Of a stretch of DNA of 64,000 nt, positions 34,870 to 43,852 are shown one piece after another. The stretch spans positions 25,702 through 89,701 of the forward strand of contig CAYFYY010000004.1 in assembly GCA_964347475.1 (NCBI GenBank), written 5' to 3'. The notes below the pieces were generated by a model. The model ran no database searches. It was not told where the DNA came from and saw only the letters and a list, made by a program, of their open reading frames with translations. Each line of letters starts with the position of its first letter. Positions within the stretch are counted from its first letter, which is position 1. This stretch comes from GCA-020356105 sp964347475 (GTDB taxonomy: Bacteria; Pseudomonadota; Alphaproteobacteria; UBA8366; JADFVY01). The position numbers and the translations under genes were made by a program.

Positions 34870-35745
34870 TCAATCGGCATCGGCGACCCGCACCAGTCGG
34901 AAACCGATCAGAATATGTTTGAGTGTCTGGGGGCGGGAATGGCGCGCCGCAGGGCGGCACACGCCACACCCCTTGTCGTCCCATGAGCCGCCTTTCACGA
35001 CGAAGCGGTCTGTGCCTGCTGGCGTTGCGGTCCATTCGAATACCTGCCCCGCTGCGTCCAGCATGCCGAATGGGCTCGCGCCTGAGGCGATGCTGCCGGC
35101 CGGCACGGTATCGAATGGCCCGCCGTCATGACTGTTGAGTCGTTGCGGGTCGAACTTGTCGCCCCACGGGAAGCGGCGGCCGTCGACACCCCGCGCCGCC
35201 TTCTCCCATTCCGCTTCGCTCGGCAGCCGCCAAACGTGGCCGGTCTCGTTGCTGAGCCACTTGGCGAACGCTGCGGCATCGTCGTGACTTACCAGAACCA
35301 CGGGATGGTCCGCCCGGCCGGGCGGCGGCGCGTCGTTGCGCCACAGGTAACGCGCGACCCGGTCGTACGGGTGGATCAGGCCGTAGCTGGCCCATGTTTC
35401 GGGATCGACATACGGGGGTGGCCAGGCGCTCGCCGTCACGAAGCGTGCATACAGCGCGTTGGTCACCGGGCGCTGCATGATGGCGTAACGGCCGGTCGTG
35501 ACGGTTTGACGAGGCAATTCGCCGCCGTACCAGCCCTGCTGCCGCGTGACGTCATGGCCGTAGGCAGCTTCGTCCAATTCGTAGGCGGCGGCCCGTTCCT
35601 CCTCGTCCGAGCCCATGACGAACGGTCCCGCTCGAACCTCCACGACCACCGGTTCCAGCGCCCCTGCCAGCGCCGCACCGGCAAGGAGGCACAACAGGAT
35701 CGGCGAAATCAGCAGGTTTGGCGGGAGTCGCATCACCTCTTTCAT
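34870..35745 (-). CDS. Exported SUMF1/formylglycine-generating-enzyme-like protein
   Basis: A 291-residue protein of the FGE-sulfatase fold. The first 30 residues contain a signal or anchor helix (LLISPILLCLLAGAALAGA), so it acts outside the cytoplasm. Family marks are VRAGPFVMGSDEEE, the tract WRLPSEAEWEKAARG, FPWGDKFDP, and the end VVKGGSWDDKGCGVCRPAAR with LIGFRLVRV. True FGE enzymes have two catalytic cysteines five apart after GSY; here they are three apart (CGVC), so FGE activity is uncertain and no sulfatase gene is nearby. The ATG at 35745 is preferred; an ATG at 35733 is possible. Confidence 0.78.
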   Translation of the reverse strand: MKEVMRLPPNLLISPILLCLLAGAALAGALEPVVVEVRAGPFVMGSDEEERAAAYELDEAAYGHDVTRQQGWYGGELPRQTVTTGRYAIMQRPVTNALYARFVTASAWPPPYVDPETWASYGLIHPYDRVARYLWRNDAPPPGRADHPVVLVSHDDAAAFAKWLSNETGHVWRLPSEAEWEKAARGVDGRRFPWGDKFDPQRLNSHDGGPFDTVPAGSIASGASPFGMLDAAGQVFEWTATPAGTDRFVVKGGSWDDKGCGVCRPAARHSRPQTLKHILIGFRLVRVADAD

Positions 35746-35918
35746 GCCGTGCTCTGACGCCCATGCTGCCATCATCGACTCGGTCAGCCAAGCTCACCGG
35801 CCGGGTGCACCGGGGAAGGGTCAACGTATCTCAGGCCGGCGCCGGCCATGTCGCCTTGCGGACAGTCCCAGGATTACACATTCTATTTACGTTCGATGCA
35901 TATTATGGCCGGATCACC

Positions 35919-36515
35919 ATGCCCCGATATCGACGAATAGCCCTCACCGCGCTGATCCTTGTTGTCGCCGCGAGCAGCTCGGTCATAGCCGAACCGTTAC
36001 AGCTGCGCGGCGAAATAAGCCGCGGTGAAACACTGGTCCACCAGTTCAAACACGGCGCAATGTTGTATGAATTTCGTCTCGTCCCCTCCGGCAGCGGCTG
36101 GACGATCTGGATCGGCGATCCCATGCGGCGCGAATACAACTATGTGACTGCCGTGACGCCACCCTTCCGCGGCATCAATCCGGCCGTTATCGAGGGTTGG
36201 CATTTTCGCAACAAGGACAACACCGGACCGAACGAGGCCGGTGCCGACAATGTCAATGCGCCACAACGGGAACGCCGTTTCGCGTTCGTGAAGGATAGTT
36301 CTGGCTTCCAGGCGGCGCAGCAGGCGCTGGACGTGTTGCTCTGGCCCGATGGCCATTCCGATGCGGACATCAAGGACGCGGAACAACGTATCGCCCGGAT
36401 TCCACGCTTCGAGGGCATGCTATTGATCGAAGCGCTCGAACTTGGCAATCTGATACCGGGTGAGCGCGCACACATCGAACGCATGGCGTTCCGCGTTACG
36501 CTGGAACTTCCGTGA
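35919..36515 (+). CDS. Secreted protein, unknown
   Basis: A 198-residue protein with a signal peptide (IALTALILVVAASSSVIA) and a mature domain of about 175 residues that starts EPLQLRGEISRGE. It contains short beta-like segments (AMLYEFRLVPSGSGWTIWIG), a WHFRNKDNTGPNE turn, and a helical tail (SDADIKDAEQRIARI). The mature part has no cysteines. I do not recognise the family. It is divergent from the SUMF1-like gene and lies 159 bases upstream of the SPFH gene. Confidence 0.65.
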   Translation: MPRYRRIALTALILVVAASSSVIAEPLQLRGEISRGETLVHQFKHGAMLYEFRLVPSGSGWTIWIGDPMRREYNYVTAVTPPFRGINPAVIEGWHFRNKDNTGPNEAGADNVNAPQRERRFAFVKDSSGFQAAQQALDVLLWPDGHSDADIKDAEQRIARIPRFEGMLLIEALELGNLIPGERAHIERMAFRVTLELP

Positions 36516-36674
36516 GACAGCCACTTTCGTTTGGAAAAAGCGCCATATTCACTTCGCATTAACCAAGAGCCGCCAAAGTTACGACGCGACCGGTTCGCGT
36601 GCAGTGCGTGCAGCGGCTGTGATTGACGGCGCATCCCGCTTACCCGATCGACCCGATAACCCGAGGATCAGACC

Positions 36675-38528
36675 ATGACCACTCTCATCCTTGCTATTGT
36701 CGTCGTTTTGGCCGCCTGGTTCGGGGCAGGTTACGTCACGTCGAGCGACCCTGCCTACGACCGGCTCCTGTCTTCCGCGCGGTTTGGTATACGTGGCCTC
36801 GGAATTCTGATCGCCCTCGCTCTTATCGCATCGCTGTCGTTCGTCTATGTCGACAAGGACCAGACCGGCCACAAGGACAAGGTCTACGGCTTCAATTCGC
36901 TACAGGAGGGCGCCATCCTGGCGACCCAAGGGGAGATGGGACCGCAGGCGGACATCCTGCCGCCCGGGTTCCATTTCCAGCCGGCCCTGCGCATCCAGTA
37001 CAACGTGACGATGGCGGATGTCATCGAGATCCCGTCGGGCCGCTACGGCTTCCTCGTCGCGCGCGACGGCCAGCCGCTGCGGGACGACCAGACCTATGCC
37101 GATCCGTTCGCCGCAGAGGACGCCGATAAGATGATCAATGACGCGGCCTACTTCCTGTCCAACGGCGGGCAAAAGGGCCCGCAGACCACGGTGCTGACGC
37201 CCGGCAAGTACCGCCTGAACCATTTCCTGTGGAACGTCGAGATGGGGTCGGTCACCGACATCCCGAAAGGGTTCGTCGGCGTCGTGAAGTCCAATGTCCG
37301 TTCCCGCGTCGATTTCGGTAATCTGCGCGCCGACCGGCCGGCGGACTGCGCGCCGACCGCCGATGTCGGCGAACTGAAGGGCGTGCTCAGCGTGCCGCTG
37401 GTGCCGGTCGGCTGCATCGGCGTCTGGGAACAGGCGCTGAACCCCGGCAAGTACTACATCAACGAGAAGGCCTATACCGTCACGCTGGTCGACACCCGCG
37501 TTCAGACCTGGGAGTATCGCGGCGGGTTTACGCGGCGGCAGATCTCGCTGGCGGTGGACCAGCAGGGGCGAATCACCCAACGCGAAGAGTCGGAAAACGT
37601 CTCGGTGCCGCAGAATGCGGCGGACGAGGCGATCTTCCTCAAGATCGAGGGCTGGACCATCGCCCAGCAGCTGCGCGTTCTCGTGCAGGTGACGCCCGAG
37701 CACGCACCGTTCGTTGTCGCCTCCGTCGGCGGCCTGCAGGAGGTCGAGGACCGCATCATGAGCCCGGCCGTGCAGTCCGTCGTGCGCAATGTCGCCGGCG
37801 GCATGATCCGGGTGCCGACGCAAATCCTCGATCCGGGCGGGAACCCAATCCTCGACGCCGACGGCGAGCCCGAGATGCGGACGATCACGCGCCGCGTCCG
37901 CGTGCTCGACGTGATCGAGAACCGCACGGCGCTCGAGGAAGCGGTCGAGGCGATCATCCGCGACGAAGGCTTGAAAGCCGGCGTCGACATCAAGGAGGTA
38001 CGGCTGCTCGAGCCCGACCTGCCGCCGGAACTCCTGGTCGCGCGCAAGCGCGAGCAGCTCGCGCAGCAGCTCGCCAAGGCCTACCATCAGGAACGCGGCG
38101 CCCAGAGTGAGCGGATCAAAACCGAGCAGACCCGCGCCACCGCCGATCAGCAAGACAAGCTGGTCGAAGCGCAGATCGAGGTGAAACGCTCGGAGCAGTT
38201 CGCGCTGGCGCGGCGCAACGAAGGCCAGGGCGAACGGGACAAGCTGATGCTGATCGCCGAGGGCCAGAAATCACAGTCGGCAATCCTCGGCGAGGACCGG
38301 GTCGTCGAGCTGCGCAAGTTCGAGTTCGTTGTCGGTCGTTTACTGGACTTTTTCGACGCCAATCCGGAGGTCCTGACCTCGGCATTGACCAACGCGCAGA
38401 AATTTGTGCCGGAGCGGGTTTTCACGCTTGGCGCTGCCAACGGCTCCGGCGGCCTTGCCGGGGCGGCCGGCGTGCTGGGCGATTTTCTCGACAGCGGCTC
38501 GAAGAAAGAGGCCGCGGCCAAACAGTGA
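36675..38528 (+). CDS. Large SPFH/band 7 domain membrane protein
   Basis: A 617-residue flotillin-like membrane-scaffold protein. Two N-terminal hydrophobic segments (about 3-20 and 42-60) precede an SPFH-type domain (VIEIPSGRYGFLVARDGQ, TDIPKGFVGVVKSNVRS). The SPFH core looks split by an insertion of roughly 100 residues that carries DADKMINDAAYFLSNGGQ and LTPGKYRLNHFLWNVEMG. The C-terminal third is a charged coiled coil (ARKREQLAQQLAKAYHQERG, RIKTEQTRATADQQDKLVEA) ending in Gly/Ala-rich sequence. Such proteins oligomerise at the inner membrane and organise proteases or lipids. No NfeD partner gene is adjacent. It is convergent with the usp gene. Confidence 0.82.
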   Translation: MTTLILAIVVVLAAWFGAGYVTSSDPAYDRLLSSARFGIRGLGILIALALIASLSFVYVDKDQTGHKDKVYGFNSLQEGAILATQGEMGPQADILPPGFHFQPALRIQYNVTMADVIEIPSGRYGFLVARDGQPLRDDQTYADPFAAEDADKMINDAAYFLSNGGQKGPQTTVLTPGKYRLNHFLWNVEMGSVTDIPKGFVGVVKSNVRSRVDFGNLRADRPADCAPTADVGELKGVLSVPLVPVGCIGVWEQALNPGKYYINEKAYTVTLVDTRVQTWEYRGGFTRRQISLAVDQQGRITQREESENVSVPQNAADEAIFLKIEGWTIAQQLRVLVQVTPEHAPFVVASVGGLQEVEDRIMSPAVQSVVRNVAGGMIRVPTQILDPGGNPILDADGEPEMRTITRRVRVLDVIENRTALEEAVEAIIRDEGLKAGVDIKEVRLLEPDLPPELLVARKREQLAQQLAKAYHQERGAQSERIKTEQTRATADQQDKLVEAQIEVKRSEQFALARRNEGQGERDKLMLIAEGQKSQSAILGEDRVVELRKFEFVVGRLLDFFDANPEVLTSALTNAQKFVPERVFTLGAANGSGGLAGAAGVLGDFLDSGSKKEAAAKQ

Positions 38529-38544
38529 CGGTGCGGCCGACCTC

Positions 38545-38973
38545 TCAGTCGCGCACCACCAGCACGGAACAGTCGGCGTGCCGGACGACGCGGGCGGCGT
38601 TCGGGCCGAGCAGGTAGTCGGCCTGGCCGGGTCGGTGGGCCGCCATGACGATGAGGTCGGCGGCGATCCGCTTCGCGGCTGCCAGGATCTCTTCGTACAC
38701 GATGCCGTGGTCGACATCGTGCGCGACATCGAGATCGCCGGGAACATGCGCGGAGACGAACTCCTTCAACGCCCGCTCCGCATTTGCCAGCGCCCGCTTC
38801 TCGTAGCCGTCGGGGAAGAACGAGCCGACGATGGCCATGCCGAAATCGGGCACCACTGTCATGACGTGCAGCTTAGCCCCATGGGCGCGGCACAGCTCCA
38901 GCGCCGTCGGCAGGGCCTTCTTCCACGACGACTCCTCATTCAGATCGATGGGCAACAGGATGGTCTGGTACAT
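38545..38973 (-). CDS. Universal stress protein (UspA family)
   Basis: A 142-residue single-domain Usp. The start MYQTILLPIDLNEES is the usual first strand. The end LIVMAAHRPGQADYLLGPNA with ADCSVLVVRD contains a weak form of the ATP-binding G-x2-G-x9-G pattern, so nucleotide binding is possible but not certain. It lies 11 bases after the TAXI permease gene. Usp proteins encoded at the end of TRAP operons (TeaD in Halomonas) are known to modulate transport, so a regulatory role here is a fair inference. Confidence 0.9.
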   Translation of the reverse strand: MYQTILLPIDLNEESSWKKALPTALELCRAHGAKLHVMTVVPDFGMAIVGSFFPDGYEKRALANAERALKEFVSAHVPGDLDVAHDVDHGIVYEEILAAAKRIAADLIVMAAHRPGQADYLLGPNAARVVRHADCSVLVVRD

Positions 38974-38984
38974 GGCTCTTATCG

Positions 38985-41579
38985 TTAGGTTGTCTCGCCA
39001 TCAGCGGCCGCGCGGCGCCGGCGTTGCAGCAGTACGATCACGCCCAGAAGGGCGAGCGCCGGAATATAGATAAGCTGTTTCGGCGGCTGGTCCGCTTCCA
39101 CCTGCACGTCGAGGATCTCCCAGTCGAAATCGACACCCGCGGCCTCGGCCGCCGTCCCGAACACGATGTTGTCGACCAGCGTCTTGCCGTTCTCCTGACG
39201 AACCTCGATCCCGCCATGGGCGAGCCGGTCCGGGCCCGGCCCCGCCGGGCCGAGAGGCAGCGGGACGAACTTGGTCACGAAATCGCCGTCGATCGTCTCG
39301 CCCGACATGCGCACCCGCAGGATCGTGTTGGGGGGCTGCGCCTCGGCAATGGCCACGATCTCCGAGGCCGGCCGCGTCTCGAGCGGCGCCACGATCATGT
39401 CCATCCAGAAGCCCGGCCGGAACAGCGTCAGCGCGATGGCGATCAGCATCAGGGATTCCCACAGCCGACTGCGAACCACCAGATATCCCTGCGTGCCGGC
39501 CGCGAACAGCAGCATCGCCGCGACCGCCGAGACGATGACCAGCAGCAGATGGGGCACGCTGTCGATTCCGATCATCAGCAGTTCGGTATTGAAGATGAAC
39601 ATGAACGGGAGAATGGCCGTGCGAATATCGTAGGCGAACCCCTGCAGCCCGGTGCGGATCGGGTCGCCCTGCGAAATCGCCGCGGCGGCGAACGCGGCAA
39701 GACCGACCGGCGGCGTGTCGTCCGCCAGGATGCCGAAATAGAACACGAACATGTGCACCGCGATCAGCGGCACGATCAGCCCGGCCTCGGCGCCGAGCGT
39801 AACGATCACCGGCGCCATCAGGGTCGAGACCACGATATAATTTGCCGTTGTCGGCAGGCCCATGCCCAGCAACAGGCTGATGAAGGCGGTGAACAGCAGC
39901 ATGAGGACCAGGTTGCCACCGGAGATGAACTCGACGAATTCGGTCATGACCAGTCCGATTCCGGTGAGCGTCACGGTGCCGACGACGATACCGGCGACCG
40001 CCGTGGCGATGCCGATGCCGATCATGTTGCGGGCGCCTGCCGCCAACCCGTCGATCGTATGCCTCCAGCCGACACGGGCGGCGGCGACGTAGTCTGGTGC
40101 GTGGCCGCGGAAAAATGCCTTCAGCGCATCCTGCGTGACGACCACGAAGATCATCAGCATCGACGCCCAGAAGGCGGCCAGCCCCGGCGAGAATCGCTCG
40201 ACCACGAGGCACCAGATCAACACCACGACCGGCAACAGGAAGTGCAGGCCGGATTTCACGGTCTGTCCGACCTCCGGGAGGTATTCCATCCGGGCGATCT
40301 CGCTCTCCGGCGCGAGATCGGGAACGCGCGCCGCGATTCGCACGAGAAAGAGGTAGGCGGCCAGGATGACGGTCGCCGCGATCCACGGCGAAGCGGCACC
40401 GGCGACGTCCTTGACCCAGCCGAAGCCATAGTAGATGACGCCGGCAAGGATAATGACGCCGCCCGCCGTCAGCACGAAGCCGATCAGTCGGCGCGTGAGC
40501 GGCGAGACCTCGCGCCGCTGCAGGCCCTGCATACCCGCTTTCAGCGCCTCGAGATGCACGATGTAGACCAGCGCGATGTACGAGATCACGGCCGGCAGGA
40601 ACGCGTGCTTTATCACCTCGACGTAAGAGATGCCGACATACTCGATCATCAGGAATGCGGCCGCGCCCATGATCGGCGGTGTCAGCTGCCCGTTGGTCGA
40701 GGAGGCCACCTCCACCGCCCCAGCCTTTTCGGCCGAGAATCCCACGCGTTTCATCAGCGGGATGGTGAAGGTTCCGGTCACCACCACATTGGCGATCGAC
40801 GAGCCGGAGATCATCCCGTTCATCGCGGACGAGACGACCGCCGCCTTGGCCGGCCCGCCGCGCAGGTGGCCGAGCAGCGAGAAGGCGACCATGGTGAAAT
40901 AATTCCCGGCCCCCGCCTTGTCGAGCAGCGCGCCGAACAGCACGAACAGGAAAACGAAGGTCGTCGATACGCCGAGGCCGATACCGAAGACGCCTTCCTG
41001 GGTCAGCCACAGATGCGACATCGCTTTCTGGAAGGACGCACCCTTCCAGGCGATCACGTCGGGCGCAAGATGGCCGAAGAACACATAGGTCAGAAACAGC
41101 AGCGCCACCACCATGAGCGGCGGACCCAGCGACCTGCGGGTCGCCTCGAGCAGGCAGACAAGACCGATGCCGGCGGCGGCGAGATCGTACCATTCGGGCA
41201 GGCCCGGCCGGGTCGACAGCGGGGTCGCCATGATCGCGGTGTAGCTTGCCGCTGCCGCCCCGATTATGGCCAGCACCCAGTCCTGGACCGGAATCCACCC
41301 GCGCGGCGAGCGCTTGAGGGCGGGAAACGAGAGGAAAGCGAGGAAGACCGCAAACGCGAGATGGATCGACCGCGTGTGGGTATCGTTCAGCAGCGGGACG
41401 TAATCCGCCAGCATGAAGGGCAGCGGCGAGGCGATCCAGATCTGGAACACCGACCATGCAACGGCGACGTAGAACAGCAGGCGTCGCGCAAACGCGTTCG
41501 TCGGCGCGCGCGCGCCGGTATCGGTCTCGGCGACGAAGTCCTGTGCCGATTTCACGGTCTTATTGTCATTTTCGGCCAC
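38985..41579 (-). CDS. TAXI-type TRAP permease, fused DctQM with C-terminal DUF3394
   Basis: An 864-residue membrane protein in which the small (4-TM) and large (12-TM) TRAP subunits are fused. The N-terminal quarter holds the DctQ-like helices, and the core carries DctM motifs (GAGNYFTMVAFSLLGHLRGG, AVVSSAMNGMISGSSIANVV, TNGQLTPPIMGAAAFLM, GMGLPTTANYIVV). After the last core helix comes a soluble segment (about 720-840; FVTKFVPLPLGPAG, DFDWEILDVQVEAD), which I take as the DUF3394 tail seen in longer TAXI permeases, followed by a final helix and a basic end. It works with TAXI binding proteins, three of which are encoded upstream. Confidence 0.9.
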   Translation of the reverse strand: MAENDNKTVKSAQDFVAETDTGARAPTNAFARRLLFYVAVAWSVFQIWIASPLPFMLADYVPLLNDTHTRSIHLAFAVFLAFLSFPALKRSPRGWIPVQDWVLAIIGAAAASYTAIMATPLSTRPGLPEWYDLAAAGIGLVCLLEATRRSLGPPLMVVALLFLTYVFFGHLAPDVIAWKGASFQKAMSHLWLTQEGVFGIGLGVSTTFVFLFVLFGALLDKAGAGNYFTMVAFSLLGHLRGGPAKAAVVSSAMNGMISGSSIANVVVTGTFTIPLMKRVGFSAEKAGAVEVASSTNGQLTPPIMGAAAFLMIEYVGISYVEVIKHAFLPAVISYIALVYIVHLEALKAGMQGLQRREVSPLTRRLIGFVLTAGGVIILAGVIYYGFGWVKDVAGAASPWIAATVILAAYLFLVRIAARVPDLAPESEIARMEYLPEVGQTVKSGLHFLLPVVVLIWCLVVERFSPGLAAFWASMLMIFVVVTQDALKAFFRGHAPDYVAAARVGWRHTIDGLAAGARNMIGIGIATAVAGIVVGTVTLTGIGLVMTEFVEFISGGNLVLMLLFTAFISLLLGMGLPTTANYIVVSTLMAPVIVTLGAEAGLIVPLIAVHMFVFYFGILADDTPPVGLAAFAAAAISQGDPIRTGLQGFAYDIRTAILPFMFIFNTELLMIGIDSVPHLLLVIVSAVAAMLLFAAGTQGYLVVRSRLWESLMLIAIALTLFRPGFWMDMIVAPLETRPASEIVAIAEAQPPNTILRVRMSGETIDGDFVTKFVPLPLGPAGPGPDRLAHGGIEVRQENGKTLVDNIVFGTAAEAAGVDFDWEILDVQVEADQPPKQLIYIPALALLGVIVLLQRRRRAAADGETT

Positions 41580-41624
41580 TGCCGTTCTCCCCTGTCGTTT
41601 CTGTCCGCGCCGCCGTTCCCCGAG

Positions 41625-42620
41625 TCACATCAATCCCTTCTCCGAGAAATACCGGATCGCGCCTTCGTGCAGCGGCGCCGCAAGTCCCTCGGTTATCATG
41701 CGTTGCGGGTCCAGCGCTCCGAAGGCCGGATACATTTTCTTGAACTGGTCGAGATTTTCGAACACGGCGCTGGTGATGGCGTACACCGTATCGGCGTCCA
41801 GGTCCTCCGAAACCACGACCGTCGCCCGCACCCCGAACGTATTGACGGGCCTGTCGTTGCCCCGGTAGATGGCGCCGGGAATGGTCATGTACGAATAGTA
41901 TGGATTTTCGGCCACCAGGCGGTCGATTTCCGGCCCCTCGACGTCGACCAGAAGCGCGTCGCAGAGCTCCGTCGCTTTCTCGATCGATTTGTTGGGATGG
42001 CCTACGACATAGACCATCGCCTCTATTCGACCGTGGCATAACGCAAGCGACTGCTGCGCTGCTGGCAGGCTGCCCGCAAATGAGAAGCTCCTGGGGGTCC
42101 ATCCCATTGCGTCCATGACGACTTGCATGGTTGAGCGCTGGCCCGAGCCGGGATTCCCCAGATTGACGCGTCGTCCGGCGAGGTCGGCGAGCGAGCGAAT
42201 GCCAGAATCCCGCCGCGCGACGAGCGTGAACGGCTCGCCGTGAACGGAGAAGACCGAGCGGATATTGTCATAGGAAACGTCGGCGAATTCGAGGAAATCG
42301 CCGGTCTTGTTGTACGCCTTGTAGTGCACGTCGGACTGAACGATACCGACCTCGAAGGCGTTGAGCTGCACGCTGTCCATGTTGAACCGGGAACCCGGGG
42401 TCGGCACCGCCGAGCATTCCAGGTCTTTCGAGTGCCGTTCCACGAGATGGCAGATGCCGCGTCCGACCTGGAAATAGACCCCCAGGACGCTGCCCGTGCC
42501 GATGACGATTTCGGTCGCGCCGGATGCGGGCACTGCGAACGCCGCAAGCAGCGCGGCGGCCACTCCCATGACGCGGGTCAACCTCACGCGAAGGCCGTCG
42601 AGTCGTGCCGGTGTGGGCAT
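41625..42620 (-). CDS. TAXI family solute-binding protein 1
   Basis: A 331-residue periplasmic receptor of the TAXI (TRAP-associated extracytoplasmic immunogenic) family. A signal peptide (MGVAAALLAAFAVPASGA) is followed by the family start IVIGTGSVLGVYFQVGRGIC. Later come VNLGNPGSGQRSTMQVV and ATVVVSEDLDADTVYAITSAVFEN. The ligand is probably an acid such as glutamate-like or keto-acid compounds, as in known TAXI proteins. It lies 45 bases upstream of the permease gene and is closest in form to protein 2. Confidence 0.9.
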   Translation of the reverse strand: MPTPARLDGLRVRLTRVMGVAAALLAAFAVPASGATEIVIGTGSVLGVYFQVGRGICHLVERHSKDLECSAVPTPGSRFNMDSVQLNAFEVGIVQSDVHYKAYNKTGDFLEFADVSYDNIRSVFSVHGEPFTLVARRDSGIRSLADLAGRRVNLGNPGSGQRSTMQVVMDAMGWTPRSFSFAGSLPAAQQSLALCHGRIEAMVYVVGHPNKSIEKATELCDALLVDVEGPEIDRLVAENPYYSYMTIPGAIYRGNDRPVNTFGVRATVVVSEDLDADTVYAITSAVFENLDQFKKMYPAFGALDPQRMITEGLAAPLHEGAIRYFSEKGLM

Positions 42621-42645
42621 ATGGTGGGCGCCGCCGGATCAGATA

Positions 42646-42679
42646 GGGACGGGGGAACAGGCACTGCCGTCCCCCGCCC
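42646..42679 (-). other. GC hairpin between TAXI binding-protein genes 1 and 2
   Basis: On the minus strand GGGCGGGGGA pairs with TCCCCCGTCCC with a one-base bulge. No T-run follows. It may slow RNA decay or reduce transcription between the two genes. Confidence 0.4.
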
Positions 42680-42685
42680 GTCGCA

Positions 42686-43669
42686 TCACATGAGGCCGGC
42701 TTCCTTGTAGTACCTGATCGCCCCGTCATGCAGGGGCGCCGAAAGCCCGTCACGAACCATCTCTTCCTTCTTCAGATTCTCGAACGCCGGATGCAGCGAT
42801 TTGAAATCGTCGAAGTTCTCGAAGACGGCCTTGACGACCTGGTAGACGACCTCCGCCGGAACCTGTGTCGAGGACACGAAAGTGGCACCGACGCCGAATG
42901 TCTTCACGTCCTCGGGGTTGCCGCCATACATGCCACCGGGGATCGTCGCATGGCGGTAGAACGGGTTCTCCTTGACCAGCTTGTCGATCGCCGGGCCTGT
43001 GACGTCGACCAGAACGGCGTCGCATGACGTGACGGTCTCCTTGGTCAGGCCGGACGGATGCCCGACCAGCCAGAAATAGGAGTCGATCTTGTTGTCGCAC
43101 AGCGCCTGGCCCGTCTCAGCAGACTTCAACTCGGCCGCCAGTTTCAGGTCACTGCGCTGCCAGCCGAGTGCCCCTTCGAGGACTTCCCACGTCGCCCGCG
43201 TTCCCGATCCGGGATTGCCGATATTGAGGCGCTTGCCCTTGATATCGTCAATGTGCCTGATCCCCGAATCTCGGCGCGCGAGGATCGTTACCGGCTCCGG
43301 ATGCACCGAGAAGACGGCGCGCAGCTCCTTGAACGGGCCCTGGTCCTCGAACGTGCTGGTGCCGTTGTAGGCGTGATACTGCCAGTCCGACTGCGCCACG
43401 CCCATGTCCAGCTCGCCGGCGCGGATCGTATTGATGTTGTAAACCGACCCGCCGGTGCTTTCGACCGAACAGCGGATCCCGTGCTCCTTGCGGTTCTTGT
43501 TGACAAGGCGGCAGATGGCGCCTCCGGTGGGATAGTAAACGCCGGTCACGCCGCCGGTGCCGATGGTGATGAATTTCTGCTGCGCCTGCGCGGGCGCCGC
43601 CCCGAGAGACCAGATCCCGAGGGTTACGGCAGCGGCCAGCGTCGCTGCGGTCAAAATTCTTGCCTTCAT
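42686..43669 (-). CDS. TAXI family solute-binding protein 2
   Basis: A 327-residue TAXI receptor with signal peptide (ILTAATLAAAVTLGIWSLGA) and mature start FITIGTGGVTGVYYPTGGAI. The nucleotide start ATG at 43669 follows GGGAGC; the longer open frame upstream is non-coding. The C-terminus PLHDGAIRYYKEAGLM matches that of protein 1 (PLHEGAIRYFSEKGLM), so the two are recent paralogues. It lies 65 bases upstream of the gene for protein 1. Confidence 0.92.
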   Translation of the reverse strand: MKARILTAATLAAAVTLGIWSLGAAPAQAQQKFITIGTGGVTGVYYPTGGAICRLVNKNRKEHGIRCSVESTGGSVYNINTIRAGELDMGVAQSDWQYHAYNGTSTFEDQGPFKELRAVFSVHPEPVTILARRDSGIRHIDDIKGKRLNIGNPGSGTRATWEVLEGALGWQRSDLKLAAELKSAETGQALCDNKIDSYFWLVGHPSGLTKETVTSCDAVLVDVTGPAIDKLVKENPFYRHATIPGGMYGGNPEDVKTFGVGATFVSSTQVPAEVVYQVVKAVFENFDDFKSLHPAFENLKKEEMVRDGLSAPLHDGAIRYYKEAGLM

Positions 43670-43852
43670 GAGAAGCTCCCGTTTCTGTTTTGGTTTGCGC
43701 CGTATGTCGGCGTTGTTCCTTGGCGACGGATATCGTGACACATAGGCCGACGCGTCACGGCGACCGGCCACCAGATATCCGAAGGGATACGCGCGACTAT
43801 GACTCCCCGGTATACGCGGCGTCAACCGCGAATGCGCCGATTTCCAAGGCTT

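Noticed and set aside
39024..42041. A 1005-codon plus-strand frame rich in Asp, Arg, His and Gln
   Set aside because: Antisense to the TAXI permease and receptor genes; the composition is that of a complementary-strand shadow.
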